The notes beneath the pieces are model-generated. The model was not told the DNA's origin. It ran no database searches and saw only the letters and a list, made by a program, of their open reading frames with translations. From Verrucomicrobiota bacterium (GTDB taxonomy: Bacteria > Verrucomicrobiota > Verrucomicrobiia > Limisphaerales > UBA1100), in contig JAPKEI010000012.1 in the NCBI GenBank assembly GCA_028872685.1, positions 1-19,146 of the forward strand: 19,146 nt of DNA, given 5' to 3'. Below, piece after piece: positions 1 to 7,292 of this stretch. Every line of letters starts with the position of its first letter. The first letter of the stretch is position 1. Position numbers and translations under genes: made by a program.

Positions 1-74
1 AATCTCCGTAATAAGAAAATCATTTATCCCCCCACCAACGCCACCACCGCAATCATCAAGAGAATCTGCTTCAT
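1..74 (-). pseudogene. Broken start of a minus-strand exported-protein ORF at the left edge
   Basis: Reading leftward from an ATG at 74-72 gives a 16-residue peptide, MKQILLMIAVVALVGG, and then a TAA at 26-24. Lys at position 2 followed by a hydrophobic run looks like the start of a signal peptide or lipoprotein signal. The stop lies just after a run of six G on this strand (C at 28-33). Reading with one extra G would bypass the stop and stay open to the window edge. The start is preceded by the same leader block found before the dioxygenase gene, which supports a real gene start rather than chance. It may be a decayed gene, a homopolymer indel, or a phase-variable tract. The rest of the protein lies outside the window, so no function can be given. 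Confidence 0.35.
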
Positions 75-181
75 GCCCGCAACTATACCGTCACCACCGG
101 ACGGGGCAAGCGTTGGGGGAGGCTGGAGAAGAGGCGGAAGGAGTGAGCGGGTTACTTCGTGGAGTTGCTGTAGATTTTGCA
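72..181 (-). repeat. Leader block, copy A (upstream of the broken ORF)
   Basis: This minus-strand block matches 942-1052 at very roughly 70 percent by eye, with gaps of 2-3 bases. The best part corresponds to 115-173 and includes shared words such as CTAC, AACTC, GAAG, CCCGC and CTCCCC in the same order. It ends in a GCGGGC-ATG start context, against GCAGGC-ATG in copy B. Translated in matching frames the two copies share a Leu/Pro-rich motif (LLQPP), but copy A shows no convincing gene of its own. Apart from this block, nothing was recognised between 75 and 212. Confidence 0.5.
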
Positions 182-212
182 CATGGGCAAGGCCTTTTTT
201 AGTCGCCTAGGA

Positions 213-944
213 TTAGTCCTTCTTATACTTCGGGTTCCTGAAGCGCGCGGGGTCCTCTTTGGGGTCCTCAGGCGTGACACCGACAACCAAATCAAAATTA
301 ACCGTCAACTCTCCGGCCTTCGATCCTTTCAAGGGTTTGAATTCCTTGATGAGCATGTCTTTTAGCTTGGGATCCTTGATTCGATTGATGGGGCCGTCTT
401 TCTTGATTCTGGGATCGCCCTTCACATAAAGCTGTGTGGTCAACACCTTGTGGTTGCCCCGGATGATCGCGAAATGAATATGCTGCGCTCTGCGGCCATA
501 CGAAGGTGGCTTAATAGTTCTGAAATAGTATTCGCCGGAACTGCTTGTAATAAAACGGCCGTATCCCTGGAAATTCTTGTCGCGGGTTGGGCGTTCGGCG
601 GTTTTCGAATGGATGTATACTCCCTGATTATCCACTTGCCAGATTTCCACAACAGCATTTCGGATTGGATCCCCTTTGTGATCTAATATTTTACCGCCCA
701 GATGAGTTATCTCTCCAACTGCCGGTGTCGTGGATTCGTTAATCCTGAGTAGATCATTATCAGTATCCAAGGGGAGATGATCAGGATAAAGTGGGCCTTC
801 GGTTTGACTGGGGGTGAGGGTCAGGGCCTCAGCAAATGCTCCGCTGGTCATCCAGAAAGCTGATGCGCCCAGTGCCATGTTCGTGATGAAATCCCGTCTT
901 GCGACATGGTTTGGTTTAACGAACGTTTGCATAGTGTTTTGCAT
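213..944 (-). CDS. Tat-exported intradiol ring-cleavage dioxygenase
   Basis: The 243-residue product belongs to the intradiol dioxygenase family (protocatechuate 3,4-dioxygenase / catechol 1,2-dioxygenase fold). These Fe(III) enzymes cleave catechol-type rings between the two hydroxyls. The expected ligands are visible: Tyr110 (in QGVY), Tyr149 (in PPSYGRR), and His155 and His157 (in QHIHF). The family motifs VVEIWQVDNQG, FQGYGR, YYFRTIKP and TTQLY surround them. The N-terminus has a twin-arginine signal (ARRDFI at 15-20, then a hydrophobic stretch to about residue 38), so the enzyme should be folded and metallated before export. The substrate is unknown; exported members could act on plant or humic aromatics. 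The reading frame is open upstream to 1142, but the ATG at 944 places the Tat motif near the N-terminus and coincides with the end of the leader repeat. The ATG at 932 is also possible. No terminator was recognised downstream. Confidence 0.88.
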   Translation of the reverse strand: MQNTMQTFVKPNHVARRDFITNMALGASAFWMTSGAFAEALTLTPSQTEGPLYPDHLPLDTDNDLLRINESTTPAVGEITHLGGKILDHKGDPIRNAVVEIWQVDNQGVYIHSKTAERPTRDKNFQGYGRFITSSSGEYYFRTIKPPSYGRRAQHIHFAIIRGNHKVLTTQLYVKGDPRIKKDGPINRIKDPKLKDMLIKEFKPLKGSKAGELTVNFDLVVGVTPEDPKEDPARFRNPKYKKD

Positions 945-1052
945 GCCTGCCAGTTTACGCCTTTCCGACACTGGTGTAAATACTCCTAGGGGAGGTTGAA
1001 GCAAGAGGCTGAGGTGGGCGGGCTGCTTCTTAGAGTTATAGTAGGTGAGGCA
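942..1052 (-). repeat. Leader block, copy B (upstream of the dioxygenase)
   Basis: This is the second copy of the degenerate block at 72-181, on the same strand and with the same spacing to a start codon. The conserved core ends about 43 bases before the ATG at 944, against about 40 bases in copy A. Both copies stand directly upstream of ORFs that begin with an export signal. That suggests a duplicated promoter or leader region, or a dispersed repeat family in this genome. Confidence 0.5.
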
Positions 1053-1142
1053 CTTTTCTTTACAGGTTGATGTCAGTTGCGAATTAATTGGCGAATCCCC
1101 ACAATTCGGGCATGCTCCCTCTCTTCCATATTTACTTTTCAT
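945..1142 (-). other. Open 5' extension of the dioxygenase frame; possible Cys-rich leader peptide
   Basis: The dioxygenase frame stays open for 66 codons upstream, from an ATG at 1142. The encoded stretch has a zinc-ribbon-like pattern, CPNC followed by CKEKC, and then the Leu/Pro-rich piece encoded by the leader repeat. It would sit in front of the Tat signal, which is unlikely in a working Tat precursor. It is more probably untranslated leader, a separate upstream peptide, or a remnant of another gene left by the duplication. Confidence 0.25.
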
Positions 1143-1211
1143 ACAGTGCTACGAAGTAGCCATACGTAGGTATTATATTGATTTGCCCCATGAAAATAAG
1201 GGGTGAATTGG

Positions 1212-1239
1212 AGGGTGAAGTCATGGGGGGCGACACCCT
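1212..1239 (+). promoter_or_regulatory. Possible leader hairpin in the divergent intergenic region
   Basis: AGGGTG (1212-1217) is perfectly complementary to CACCCT (1234-1239), with a 16-base loop. A second GGGTG at 1201-1205 could pair with the same CACCC, so two alternative helices are possible. It lies about 115 bases before the DUF1549/DUF1553 start. There is no U-tract, so it does not look like a terminator. No convincing -35/-10 pair was found in 1143-1352. Confidence 0.2.
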
Positions 1240-1338
1240 GCTTCATTACTAAGCCGAGGCAACCGAAACCACCAGAACAATGAGCACTCGGTCGCTGAAT
1301 ACTTTTTGTTTGCGCGCGTCTGATCTGTGGGTCAGGTT

Positions 1339-1350
1339 CCTGTTAACAGG
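1339..1350. promoter_or_regulatory. Perfect 12-base palindrome just before the 1353 start codon
   Basis: CCTGTTAACAGG is its own reverse complement and ends two bases before the ATG at 1353. The AGG of its right half is the only Shine-Dalgarno-like sequence for this gene. The site could be an operator for a dimeric regulator, or could mask the ribosome site in RNA. It could also be chance. Confidence 0.3.
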
Positions 1351-1352
1351 CT

Positions 1353-3467
1353 ATGAAACGCACCATTTTTTGTCTTCTGAAACTTTCTCTTGCGGCCGTG
1401 TTTTGCGGTGTCATTCCCGTTGGAGCTGCGCCGGCAAAGGTGGATCAGTTGGTATCGCAAAAAAATGCTGAGACCAAGAAGCCGCTCAAGCGGGCGGGGC
1501 AGATTGATGACCTTACGTTTTTGCGGCGCGCCACGGTGGATGTCATCGGGCGCATCCCTACGAGTGCGGAGGTGGCCCGCTTCCAAAAATGGCCCGCCGC
1601 CACGCGCCGCGCGAAGCTCATCGATGCGCTCTTGACTGACGCTCGCTTTGCCGATCGCTGGACGGTGTTCTTTTCAGATCTCCTGCGTGTGCGGTCCAAT
1701 GCCACGGGCGGCAACGCCTTTCTCGCCTACCTGCATAAATCGCTGGAGGCCAATCGACCGTGGGACGTGATGGCGCGCGAGATGCTTAGCGCCAACGGCT
1801 CGGCGGGCAAGGTGCCCGCGGTGGGGCTGATCCTGGGCGAGGATGTGGATTCTATGGCGATGGCGGCGGCCACGAGTCAGATGTTTCTCGGTGTGCGAAT
1901 GCAATGCGCGCAATGCCACAATCACCCCACGGATGTGTGGCGGCAAAGGCAGTTTTATGAGTTGGCGACTTACTTTGGCAAGACGCGCCGGGTGGAGAAT
2001 CAATTTTCCCAGCGCGTGTACACCACCGAAGGGCAGGAAACGAATGTGTTGTGGCCGCCCGAACGCCGCAAGCCGAAGGTGCGCAATGCGGTGGAACCGA
2101 AGTTCCCGTTTGAGTTGGAGGAATTCGCGGAGACACCATCACACATCAAGCGATTCGAGGCCAAGCGTACCGCCGAGGCCAAGGCTTTGGCGGGCGGAGT
2201 GAAGGGGCAGGGCCTTGAGGATTTGTTGGAGGGCGTGGATACCACCAAGGCGTTCAACTCGGAAACCGGCTTTGGCAAGTCAGTGACCGAAGAAGCTAAG
2301 GCCGCCACCGCCGCACTGGATATCGAGGGCGATCTTTATCGCCAAAGTAAACAACGGGCGGAGTTGGCCCAGATGGTGACCAGTCCACGCAATCGATATT
2401 TCGCGCGCAACATGGCCAACCGCATGTGGGCGGAATTGATCGGGCGCGGATTCTACGAGCCGGTGGATGATTTTCAGGATTTGCTGACCCATCACAAGGC
2501 GCTGGCCTATTTGGCTGATGAATTTATTGCAAGCGGTTATGATCTCAAGGCGTTGATCCGATTGATTATGACCAGCGAAACCTATTCGCTGGCGCATTTG
2601 GATCCCACGATGCCCTTGGCCGATCGGTTGGCAGCGGAAGAAAACTTCACCGCCGCCATCACGCGGCGCATGGTGAGCGAGGTGTTGTACGACAGTATCG
2701 TGGCTGCCGGGCATCTTACGGAATACAAATGGCCCGCGGGCGCGAACCGCCGCACTTACACCGAGCGTGTGCGCGTGGTCGATGGCCCCGTGGAAGGCGG
2801 CGCTCCCACGCCGCTTCCTGTTGCTTCGCCGGGCACGCTCAACATGATGGCCCCACGCATGGGCGGGGGCGGTTATGATCTTGAAGGGCAAATCGCGCTG
2901 AACTTCGATGAACTATTAAAAAACGAACTGCAAAAGGATCTCGCCGCCATGAAAATGATGAGCGATGCAGAGTTGGCAGCACAACAACAGCGCCAAATGA
3001 TGGCTCAACAAAATGCCAGCGGCCCCCGCATGCGTTATAAGTACGTGGAGGTGGAGCGCACAGTGGACGACAATCCGCGCTTTGGTAGCACCATGCGCAT
3101 GGCCACGCCGGCGCCCCCCGCGCATTTCCTGCGCGTCTTCGGCCAACCCGCGCGCGACAGCCTCGCCAACATTCGCGAGCACATCCCTAGCATGCGCCAG
3201 CAGTTGATGATGCTCAACGGCAAGGCCACTCATGAAGCCGCCCGAGTGGGCCCTATGGAGCCGATGTACCAATATCTTGGCGGAGAGAAACAAAATGTCA
3301 GGGAAGCGATTCAGCTGGCGTATATGGAAATTCTTACGCGCCAACCCTCCGCCGCCGAACTGACCTTTGCCCGCGAAGTAGTCGGCAGCGGCAAACCCGC
3401 GCTTGCCGGCATGGCTGATTTGCGCTGGGCACTTCTGAACAGTAACGAATTTCGATACATTCCATAA
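1353..3467 (+). CDS. Secreted DUF1549/DUF1553 (PSCyt2-PSD1) protein
   Basis: The 704-residue protein has an N-terminal signal peptide (about 1-26, ending VGAA). A DUF1549/PSCyt2 domain at about 50-210 starts LTFLRRATVDVIGRIPT and contains MQCAQCHNHP. Its Cys185-x-x-Cys188-His189 matches the c-type heme motif behind the family's planctomycete-cytochrome name. A DUF1553/PSD1 domain follows from about 337, with NRYFARNMANRMW and FLRVFGQP. An insert at about 498-583, rich in Met, Gln and Gly, interrupts DUF1553. The N-terminal PSCyt1 domain often found in larger relatives is absent. The family is abundant in Planctomycetes and Verrucomicrobia and is almost always paired with DUF1501, as here. Its biochemical role is not established; suggestions include redox or polysaccharide-related functions in the periplasm. 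No strong ribosome site is seen apart from the AGG within the palindrome. It is 24 bases from the next gene and probably cotranscribed with it. Confidence 0.9.
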   Translation: MKRTIFCLLKLSLAAVFCGVIPVGAAPAKVDQLVSQKNAETKKPLKRAGQIDDLTFLRRATVDVIGRIPTSAEVARFQKWPAATRRAKLIDALLTDARFADRWTVFFSDLLRVRSNATGGNAFLAYLHKSLEANRPWDVMAREMLSANGSAGKVPAVGLILGEDVDSMAMAAATSQMFLGVRMQCAQCHNHPTDVWRQRQFYELATYFGKTRRVENQFSQRVYTTEGQETNVLWPPERRKPKVRNAVEPKFPFELEEFAETPSHIKRFEAKRTAEAKALAGGVKGQGLEDLLEGVDTTKAFNSETGFGKSVTEEAKAATAALDIEGDLYRQSKQRAELAQMVTSPRNRYFARNMANRMWAELIGRGFYEPVDDFQDLLTHHKALAYLADEFIASGYDLKALIRLIMTSETYSLAHLDPTMPLADRLAAEENFTAAITRRMVSEVLYDSIVAAGHLTEYKWPAGANRRTYTERVRVVDGPVEGGAPTPLPVASPGTLNMMAPRMGGGGYDLEGQIALNFDELLKNELQKDLAAMKMMSDAELAAQQQRQMMAQQNASGPRMRYKYVEVERTVDDNPRFGSTMRMATPAPPAHFLRVFGQPARDSLANIREHIPSMRQQLMMLNGKATHEAARVGPMEPMYQYLGGEKQNVREAIQLAYMEILTRQPSAAELTFAREVVGSGKPALAGMADLRWALLNSNEFRYIP

Positions 3468-3491
3468 AACCAAGAACCAAAAATCAAAATC

Positions 3492-4751
3492 ATGAACGGA
3501 TGCCTTGATTACCAAATGACTCGCCGCAGCATGCTGGGGCTTTCCAGCGCCACGATGCTCGGCATGCCCATTGCCCAAATGCTCGCGCGCGCGGGCGAAA
3601 CCCAAAAAGCAAAAGCCGAACACGTCATCCTCTTTTGGTGCAGCGGCGGCATGAGCCATATCGATACTTGGGATCCTAAGCCCGGCCGTCCTGTGGCAGG
3701 TGAGTTTAGCCCCATCAACACTTCCGCTGAGGGAGTGCAAATCAGCAGCATTTTTCCGCAACTCGCCAAGCAGATGCATCATGCGGCACTCATTCGATCC
3801 ATCGCCGGCACCAATGGCGCGCATGGTCGCGCATCGTACCAACTGCAAACCAGCTATAACCAAAGCGCCAATCTCATCCATCCGGGCATCGGTTCGATTG
3901 TGGCGCATGAGAAAGATCGCCTCGGTGATCTGCCGAGTTTCATCACCATTAGCGGCAACGCCCGTCGCGCCGGTTATCTTGGCCAAAGGTGCGAGGCTTA
4001 CTACGTTGGACGCCCTGGCGAGAAGGATCCATACCTCGCTTTCCCAAGCGACATCACGCAAGTGCGTGGCAATAAGCGGCTCGATATTTTGGCGAAGATG
4101 AACCTGCGTAACGTGCGCGGGCTTGATGCCGGAAAAGCCAAGGCTGTGGACACCGCCACCCGCGAGGCCGTCAACCTCATGCGCAGCCCGGCGTTGAAGG
4201 CGTTTGAGTTGAAGGGCGAGGATCCCAAAACCGTGGCGCGTTATGGTGACACACCCTTTGGCCGTGGGGCGCTGCTCGCGCGGCGTTTGGTGGAAACCGG
4301 TGTGCGCTTCGTACAGGTGAATCGCGGCGGCTTCGATACTCACAACAATAACTTCCCCGCCATGCAAAATCACGGCGACGTAATGGATCCCGCGCTGGCT
4401 TCGTTAATTTCCGATCTCGCTGCCAGCGGTAAACTCGCCAAGACGCTGGTGCTCGTGCTCAGCGAATTCGGCCGCACCCCGCGCATTAACACTAACGCCG
4501 GGCGCGATCATCACGCGCGCTGCTTCAGTTGTTTCGTGGCCGGCGGCGGTATCCGGGGCGGTCAGGTGATCGGTGAGTCCGATAAGGACGCCATGCTCCC
4601 CGCCGAGCGCCCCGTGAATCCGCACGACCTCCATGCCAGCCTTTGCCACGCGCTGGGAATCGATGCCGCCAAGGAAGTGAAAACCCCCCTGGGCCGCCCC
4701 ATGCGCCTCATCAACGAAGGCGCCAAGCCGGTGATGGAGTTGTTTGGGTAA
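3492..4751 (+). CDS. Tat-exported DUF1501 protein
   Basis: The 419-residue DUF1501 protein is of normal family length. It carries a twin-arginine motif (TRRSMLGLSS, Arg11-Arg12) followed by a hydrophobic segment. Family signatures are VILFWCSGGMSHIDTWDPKPG (split: FWCSGGMSHID at 48-58, then TWDPKPG), GFDTHNNNF, LVLSEFGRTPR and GRDHHARCFS. DUF1501 is grouped with the alkaline phosphatase/sulfatase-like fold, and the conserved Asp/His residues here fit a metal site, but no reaction is proven. It is the usual partner of DUF1549/DUF1553 proteins, and the 24-base gap to that gene supports a two-gene operon. No Shine-Dalgarno is visible in the A-rich spacer. A strong terminator follows. Confidence 0.93.
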   Translation: MNGCLDYQMTRRSMLGLSSATMLGMPIAQMLARAGETQKAKAEHVILFWCSGGMSHIDTWDPKPGRPVAGEFSPINTSAEGVQISSIFPQLAKQMHHAALIRSIAGTNGAHGRASYQLQTSYNQSANLIHPGIGSIVAHEKDRLGDLPSFITISGNARRAGYLGQRCEAYYVGRPGEKDPYLAFPSDITQVRGNKRLDILAKMNLRNVRGLDAGKAKAVDTATREAVNLMRSPALKAFELKGEDPKTVARYGDTPFGRGALLARRLVETGVRFVQVNRGGFDTHNNNFPAMQNHGDVMDPALASLISDLAASGKLAKTLVLVLSEFGRTPRINTNAGRDHHARCFSCFVAGGGIRGGQVIGESDKDAMLPAERPVNPHDLHASLCHALGIDAAKEVKTPLGRPMRLINEGAKPVMELFG

Positions 4752-4772
4752 ACTGAAACTATTTTTCACGCC

Positions 4773-4795
4773 CCTCGGGAAGCCCGGGGTTTTTT
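4773..4795 (+). terminator. Rho-independent terminator after DUF1501
   Basis: CCTCGGG (4773-4779) pairs with CCCGGGG (4783-4789) in a 7-base-pair stem with one G-U pair and an AAG loop. Six T follow at 4790-4795. It lies 22 bases after the DUF1501 stop codon and separates the two plus-strand operons. The remaining bases up to 4916 hold no recognised promoter motif. Confidence 0.85.
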
Positions 4796-4916
4796 GTGGG
4801 CCGATTCGCGTTGCCATTTCCGAGGGCGAACGTACGATGGCGCTGTTGCCCCGTGCCGCTGAGTGGCGGAAAATTAGGGTGACGTTTGTTGTGGAACCTT
4901 GCGTCTGACTTTTACC

Positions 4917-7265
4917 ATGCTGATTCGCCTTTTTTGCCTCGCATTTCTCTGTTGCTCATTTGCCTTACACGCCGCGCCACCGGTGCGCGGATCGATCATT
5001 GAAGACCGCGCCGCGCGCAAGCTCACCGAGGCCGGCGAACTGCGCTATGACGCCGGTGAGCAGGAAAAAGCCATCGAGCTTTGGCGGTCAGTCATCGAGC
5101 GGTATCCGCGCAGCAAAGCGCGGTTTCAGGCGCACCTCAAGCTGGGTGAACATCATCTTACCAAGGGCAACGCCTACGAAAAGGCGCGCGCGCATTTCGA
5201 GGCCGTGGCCAGCGAGGATAACAAAGACGGCCAACAACGCGCCGAAGCCACATTGAAAATGGGCGTGTGCTTTTTCGAAGGGCGCCACTACGGTCAATGT
5301 TTCAAAGTGATGCGGAAAGTCATCGAGGAATTTCCCGTGGCGGAACAAGTAAACGAGGCCTACTATTACATTGGCCTCGGCCATTTCAAACAGGGGCATT
5401 ACGGCCGCGCGATTGCCGCGCTGGAAAAGGTCGGTACCGCCGTGGGCGACAAAGATCAAAACGCCGAGAAGCTCGAGGCCGGCAAGCGGTTCTTTGTGAA
5501 AATTGAAGACGCCGACCTCGCCATCCTCAAAAAGGACGAGGCCGTGACCGTGAAAGTGCGAACCAGTGAAGGCGATGAGGAGAAGGTGAAGTGCGTGCCA
5601 ATCGGCCGCAATGTGCGCGTGGTGCTCGGCTCCATCCCCACTCGCCTCGGCAAGCCGCGCCCGGGCAATGGCATTCTTGAGGTCACCGGCACGGCCAAGG
5701 TGCAGGTGGATTACATCGATGCGCACACCGCCGCGCGCGCATTTGATGTGGACCGAAAAAAACAAGTCACCGTGGTGGGCAACGCACTGGTGCAGGTGAT
5801 GGACGGTGCCTTTGCCGAGACATTGCGCGGCGTGGTGCTCGGCAAAGAGGCTAACGTGCAAGTGAGCGACGCCGACCGCGACGTGAGCGATGCCGCCGAC
5901 AACCTTAAGATAAAGGTTGAAGTGTTGCGCTCAAAGACGCCCCTCGAGATTGAAGAGGAAAAAGCTAAACTCATCGCCGAGGGCGCGCTAGATCCCACCA
6001 TCCCCGGGGAGAAGCCGCTGCCCGTTTTGCCTGGCTCCGAGCCCATCGAGGCGAAATTGGAGGTGGATCCATTCAAGGTGATTGACACCGTGGAACTTAC
6101 CCTCACCGAAGCCCTTCGCAAGGTCGAAGAGAAGCTCATCGAGGAATCGGCCAACCCTCCCGCCGATGAAAATTCGCCCGCCACCGCACCTGAACCCAAG
6201 GGTGAAGATTTGGTCAAGGAAATCGAACAGCAACAGAATGACGGCAGCATTCACACCGGCCTCTTTCGTGGTACCGTGCCGGTGGAATCCGCCGAGGTGG
6301 TGGTAGCGGGTGACCCCAGGCTGCAAGCCCAGCCCGGCGACCTCATTCGCCTTAGCTACACCGACACGCTCAACATAGGTGCCGGCCCACGCGACCTCAC
6401 CACGGCGGCCAAGTGCGTGGAGGGCAATCTTGGTGGCGTGCGCGTCACCCGCACGGAAATTAGTGATGCTGAGCTGGAACTCAAAACCAAGCTCAAGACC
6501 GCCAGCGCGCTCACGCAGATCGGCACGCAATACCGCGACTTCGGGCTGGATGAGAAAGCAAAGTTAAAATACGAGGAAGCCTTGGGTGTGTGCGAGGAGG
6601 TTGTCACCCAAGCGCGTAAAATTGGCGGCGGTTTGCTGGAGGAAACGTATATGCAACTCTGGCGGATTTATTTTTCCATGGATCGGCTCAACCTCGCCGC
6701 CGCTATGAGCTTGCGGTTGCAGCGCGAGTTTCCCGAGAGCATTTATCTTGATGAAGCCATCCTGCAACAGGCGCGGGTGGCGCAGAAATCCGGCGACTTT
6801 GCCCGTGCTATTGCGCTCTACACCAATCTTACGCGCCTCACCAAAAGCCAGCTGCGCGGTGAGGGCCAGTACGGTATTGGTGAATGCTACGAGGCGATGG
6901 CCAGGGCCGCCCGCGGCAACGCGGAACAAATGTACGAGCGCGCGTTCCAAGCGTATAAGACCGTGTTTGATCACTTTCCCGAAAGCGGCCGCGTGGGGGA
7001 TGCGGTGGCCAAGATGGCCAGTTTTTATTATCAGAAAAAAGATTACGCCCGCGCGGTGGATGTGTTTGAGAAAGTGCTCTCTGATCATCCGGACGCCAAT
7101 TTTCTAGATGTAATTTTATTTAACTACGGCCGCTGTCTGTTTCGTATGAACCGCAAGGCGGAGGCGAGCAAGCGGTTCAACCAACTCATTGATGAATTCC
7201 CCGGGAGCTCGTTGGCACCCGAGGCCAAGCGCATTTCACAAGCCCTCACCAAGTCCGGAAACTAA
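4917..7265 (+). CDS. Secreted TPR protein with two DxDxD-type beta modules
   Basis: The 782-residue product starts with a signal peptide (MLIRLFCLAF through ALHA). A first TPR array spans about 28-175, with repeats such as AIELWRSVIERYP and HYGQCFKVMRKVIEEFP. Residues about 198-490 are predicted beta-rich. They hold two copies of a module also present in the next gene. Its signs are a DADRD acidic motif (about 318-322), an HTGLFRG strand and a GDLIRLSYTDT strand. An acidic, Pro-rich insert (about 340-440) splits the second module. A second TPR array covers about 520-780 and resembles CpoB/YbgF-type repeats. A TTG at 4899 would add six residues; the ATG at 4917 is preferred, but neither has a clear ribosome site. 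The likely role is a periplasmic or outer-membrane-associated scaffold. The specific function is unknown. It is 27 bases from the giant gene. Confidence 0.85.
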   Translation: MLIRLFCLAFLCCSFALHAAPPVRGSIIEDRAARKLTEAGELRYDAGEQEKAIELWRSVIERYPRSKARFQAHLKLGEHHLTKGNAYEKARAHFEAVASEDNKDGQQRAEATLKMGVCFFEGRHYGQCFKVMRKVIEEFPVAEQVNEAYYYIGLGHFKQGHYGRAIAALEKVGTAVGDKDQNAEKLEAGKRFFVKIEDADLAILKKDEAVTVKVRTSEGDEEKVKCVPIGRNVRVVLGSIPTRLGKPRPGNGILEVTGTAKVQVDYIDAHTAARAFDVDRKKQVTVVGNALVQVMDGAFAETLRGVVLGKEANVQVSDADRDVSDAADNLKIKVEVLRSKTPLEIEEEKAKLIAEGALDPTIPGEKPLPVLPGSEPIEAKLEVDPFKVIDTVELTLTEALRKVEEKLIEESANPPADENSPATAPEPKGEDLVKEIEQQQNDGSIHTGLFRGTVPVESAEVVVAGDPRLQAQPGDLIRLSYTDTLNIGAGPRDLTTAAKCVEGNLGGVRVTRTEISDAELELKTKLKTASALTQIGTQYRDFGLDEKAKLKYEEALGVCEEVVTQARKIGGGLLEETYMQLWRIYFSMDRLNLAAAMSLRLQREFPESIYLDEAILQQARVAQKSGDFARAIALYTNLTRLTKSQLRGEGQYGIGECYEAMARAARGNAEQMYERAFQAYKTVFDHFPESGRVGDAVAKMASFYYQKKDYARAVDVFEKVLSDHPDANFLDVILFNYGRCLFRMNRKAEASKRFNQLIDEFPGSSLAPEAKRISQALTKSGN

Positions 7266-7292
7266 TCTCAACCAATCTCCAACACGCCTTAA

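Noticed and set aside
177..365. Small plus-strand ORF at the left end
   Set aside because: It overlaps the dioxygenase C-terminus in antisense and has no ribosome site or recognisable content.
1186..1203. CCCC/GGGG hairpin as a terminator for one of the divergent genes
   Set aside because: The stem is only four base pairs with a ten-base loop and no T-run, and it is upstream of both genes.
2916..4373. Long minus-strand open frame of 485 codons
   Set aside because: It lies antisense across the DUF1553 and DUF1501 genes, whose motifs are unmistakable. The translation is His/Ala/Gly-rich with no family pattern. GC-rich codon bias explains it.
4899..4916. TTG start for the 782-residue TPR protein
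   Set aside because: It only adds six residues before a signal peptide that is complete from the ATG at 4917. It cannot be excluded, but it is less likely.
4796..4916. Sigma-70 promoter before the TPR operon
   Set aside because: TTGCCA at 4811 and TTGCCC at 4846 were considered as -35 boxes, but no acceptable -10 hexamer lies at the right spacing.
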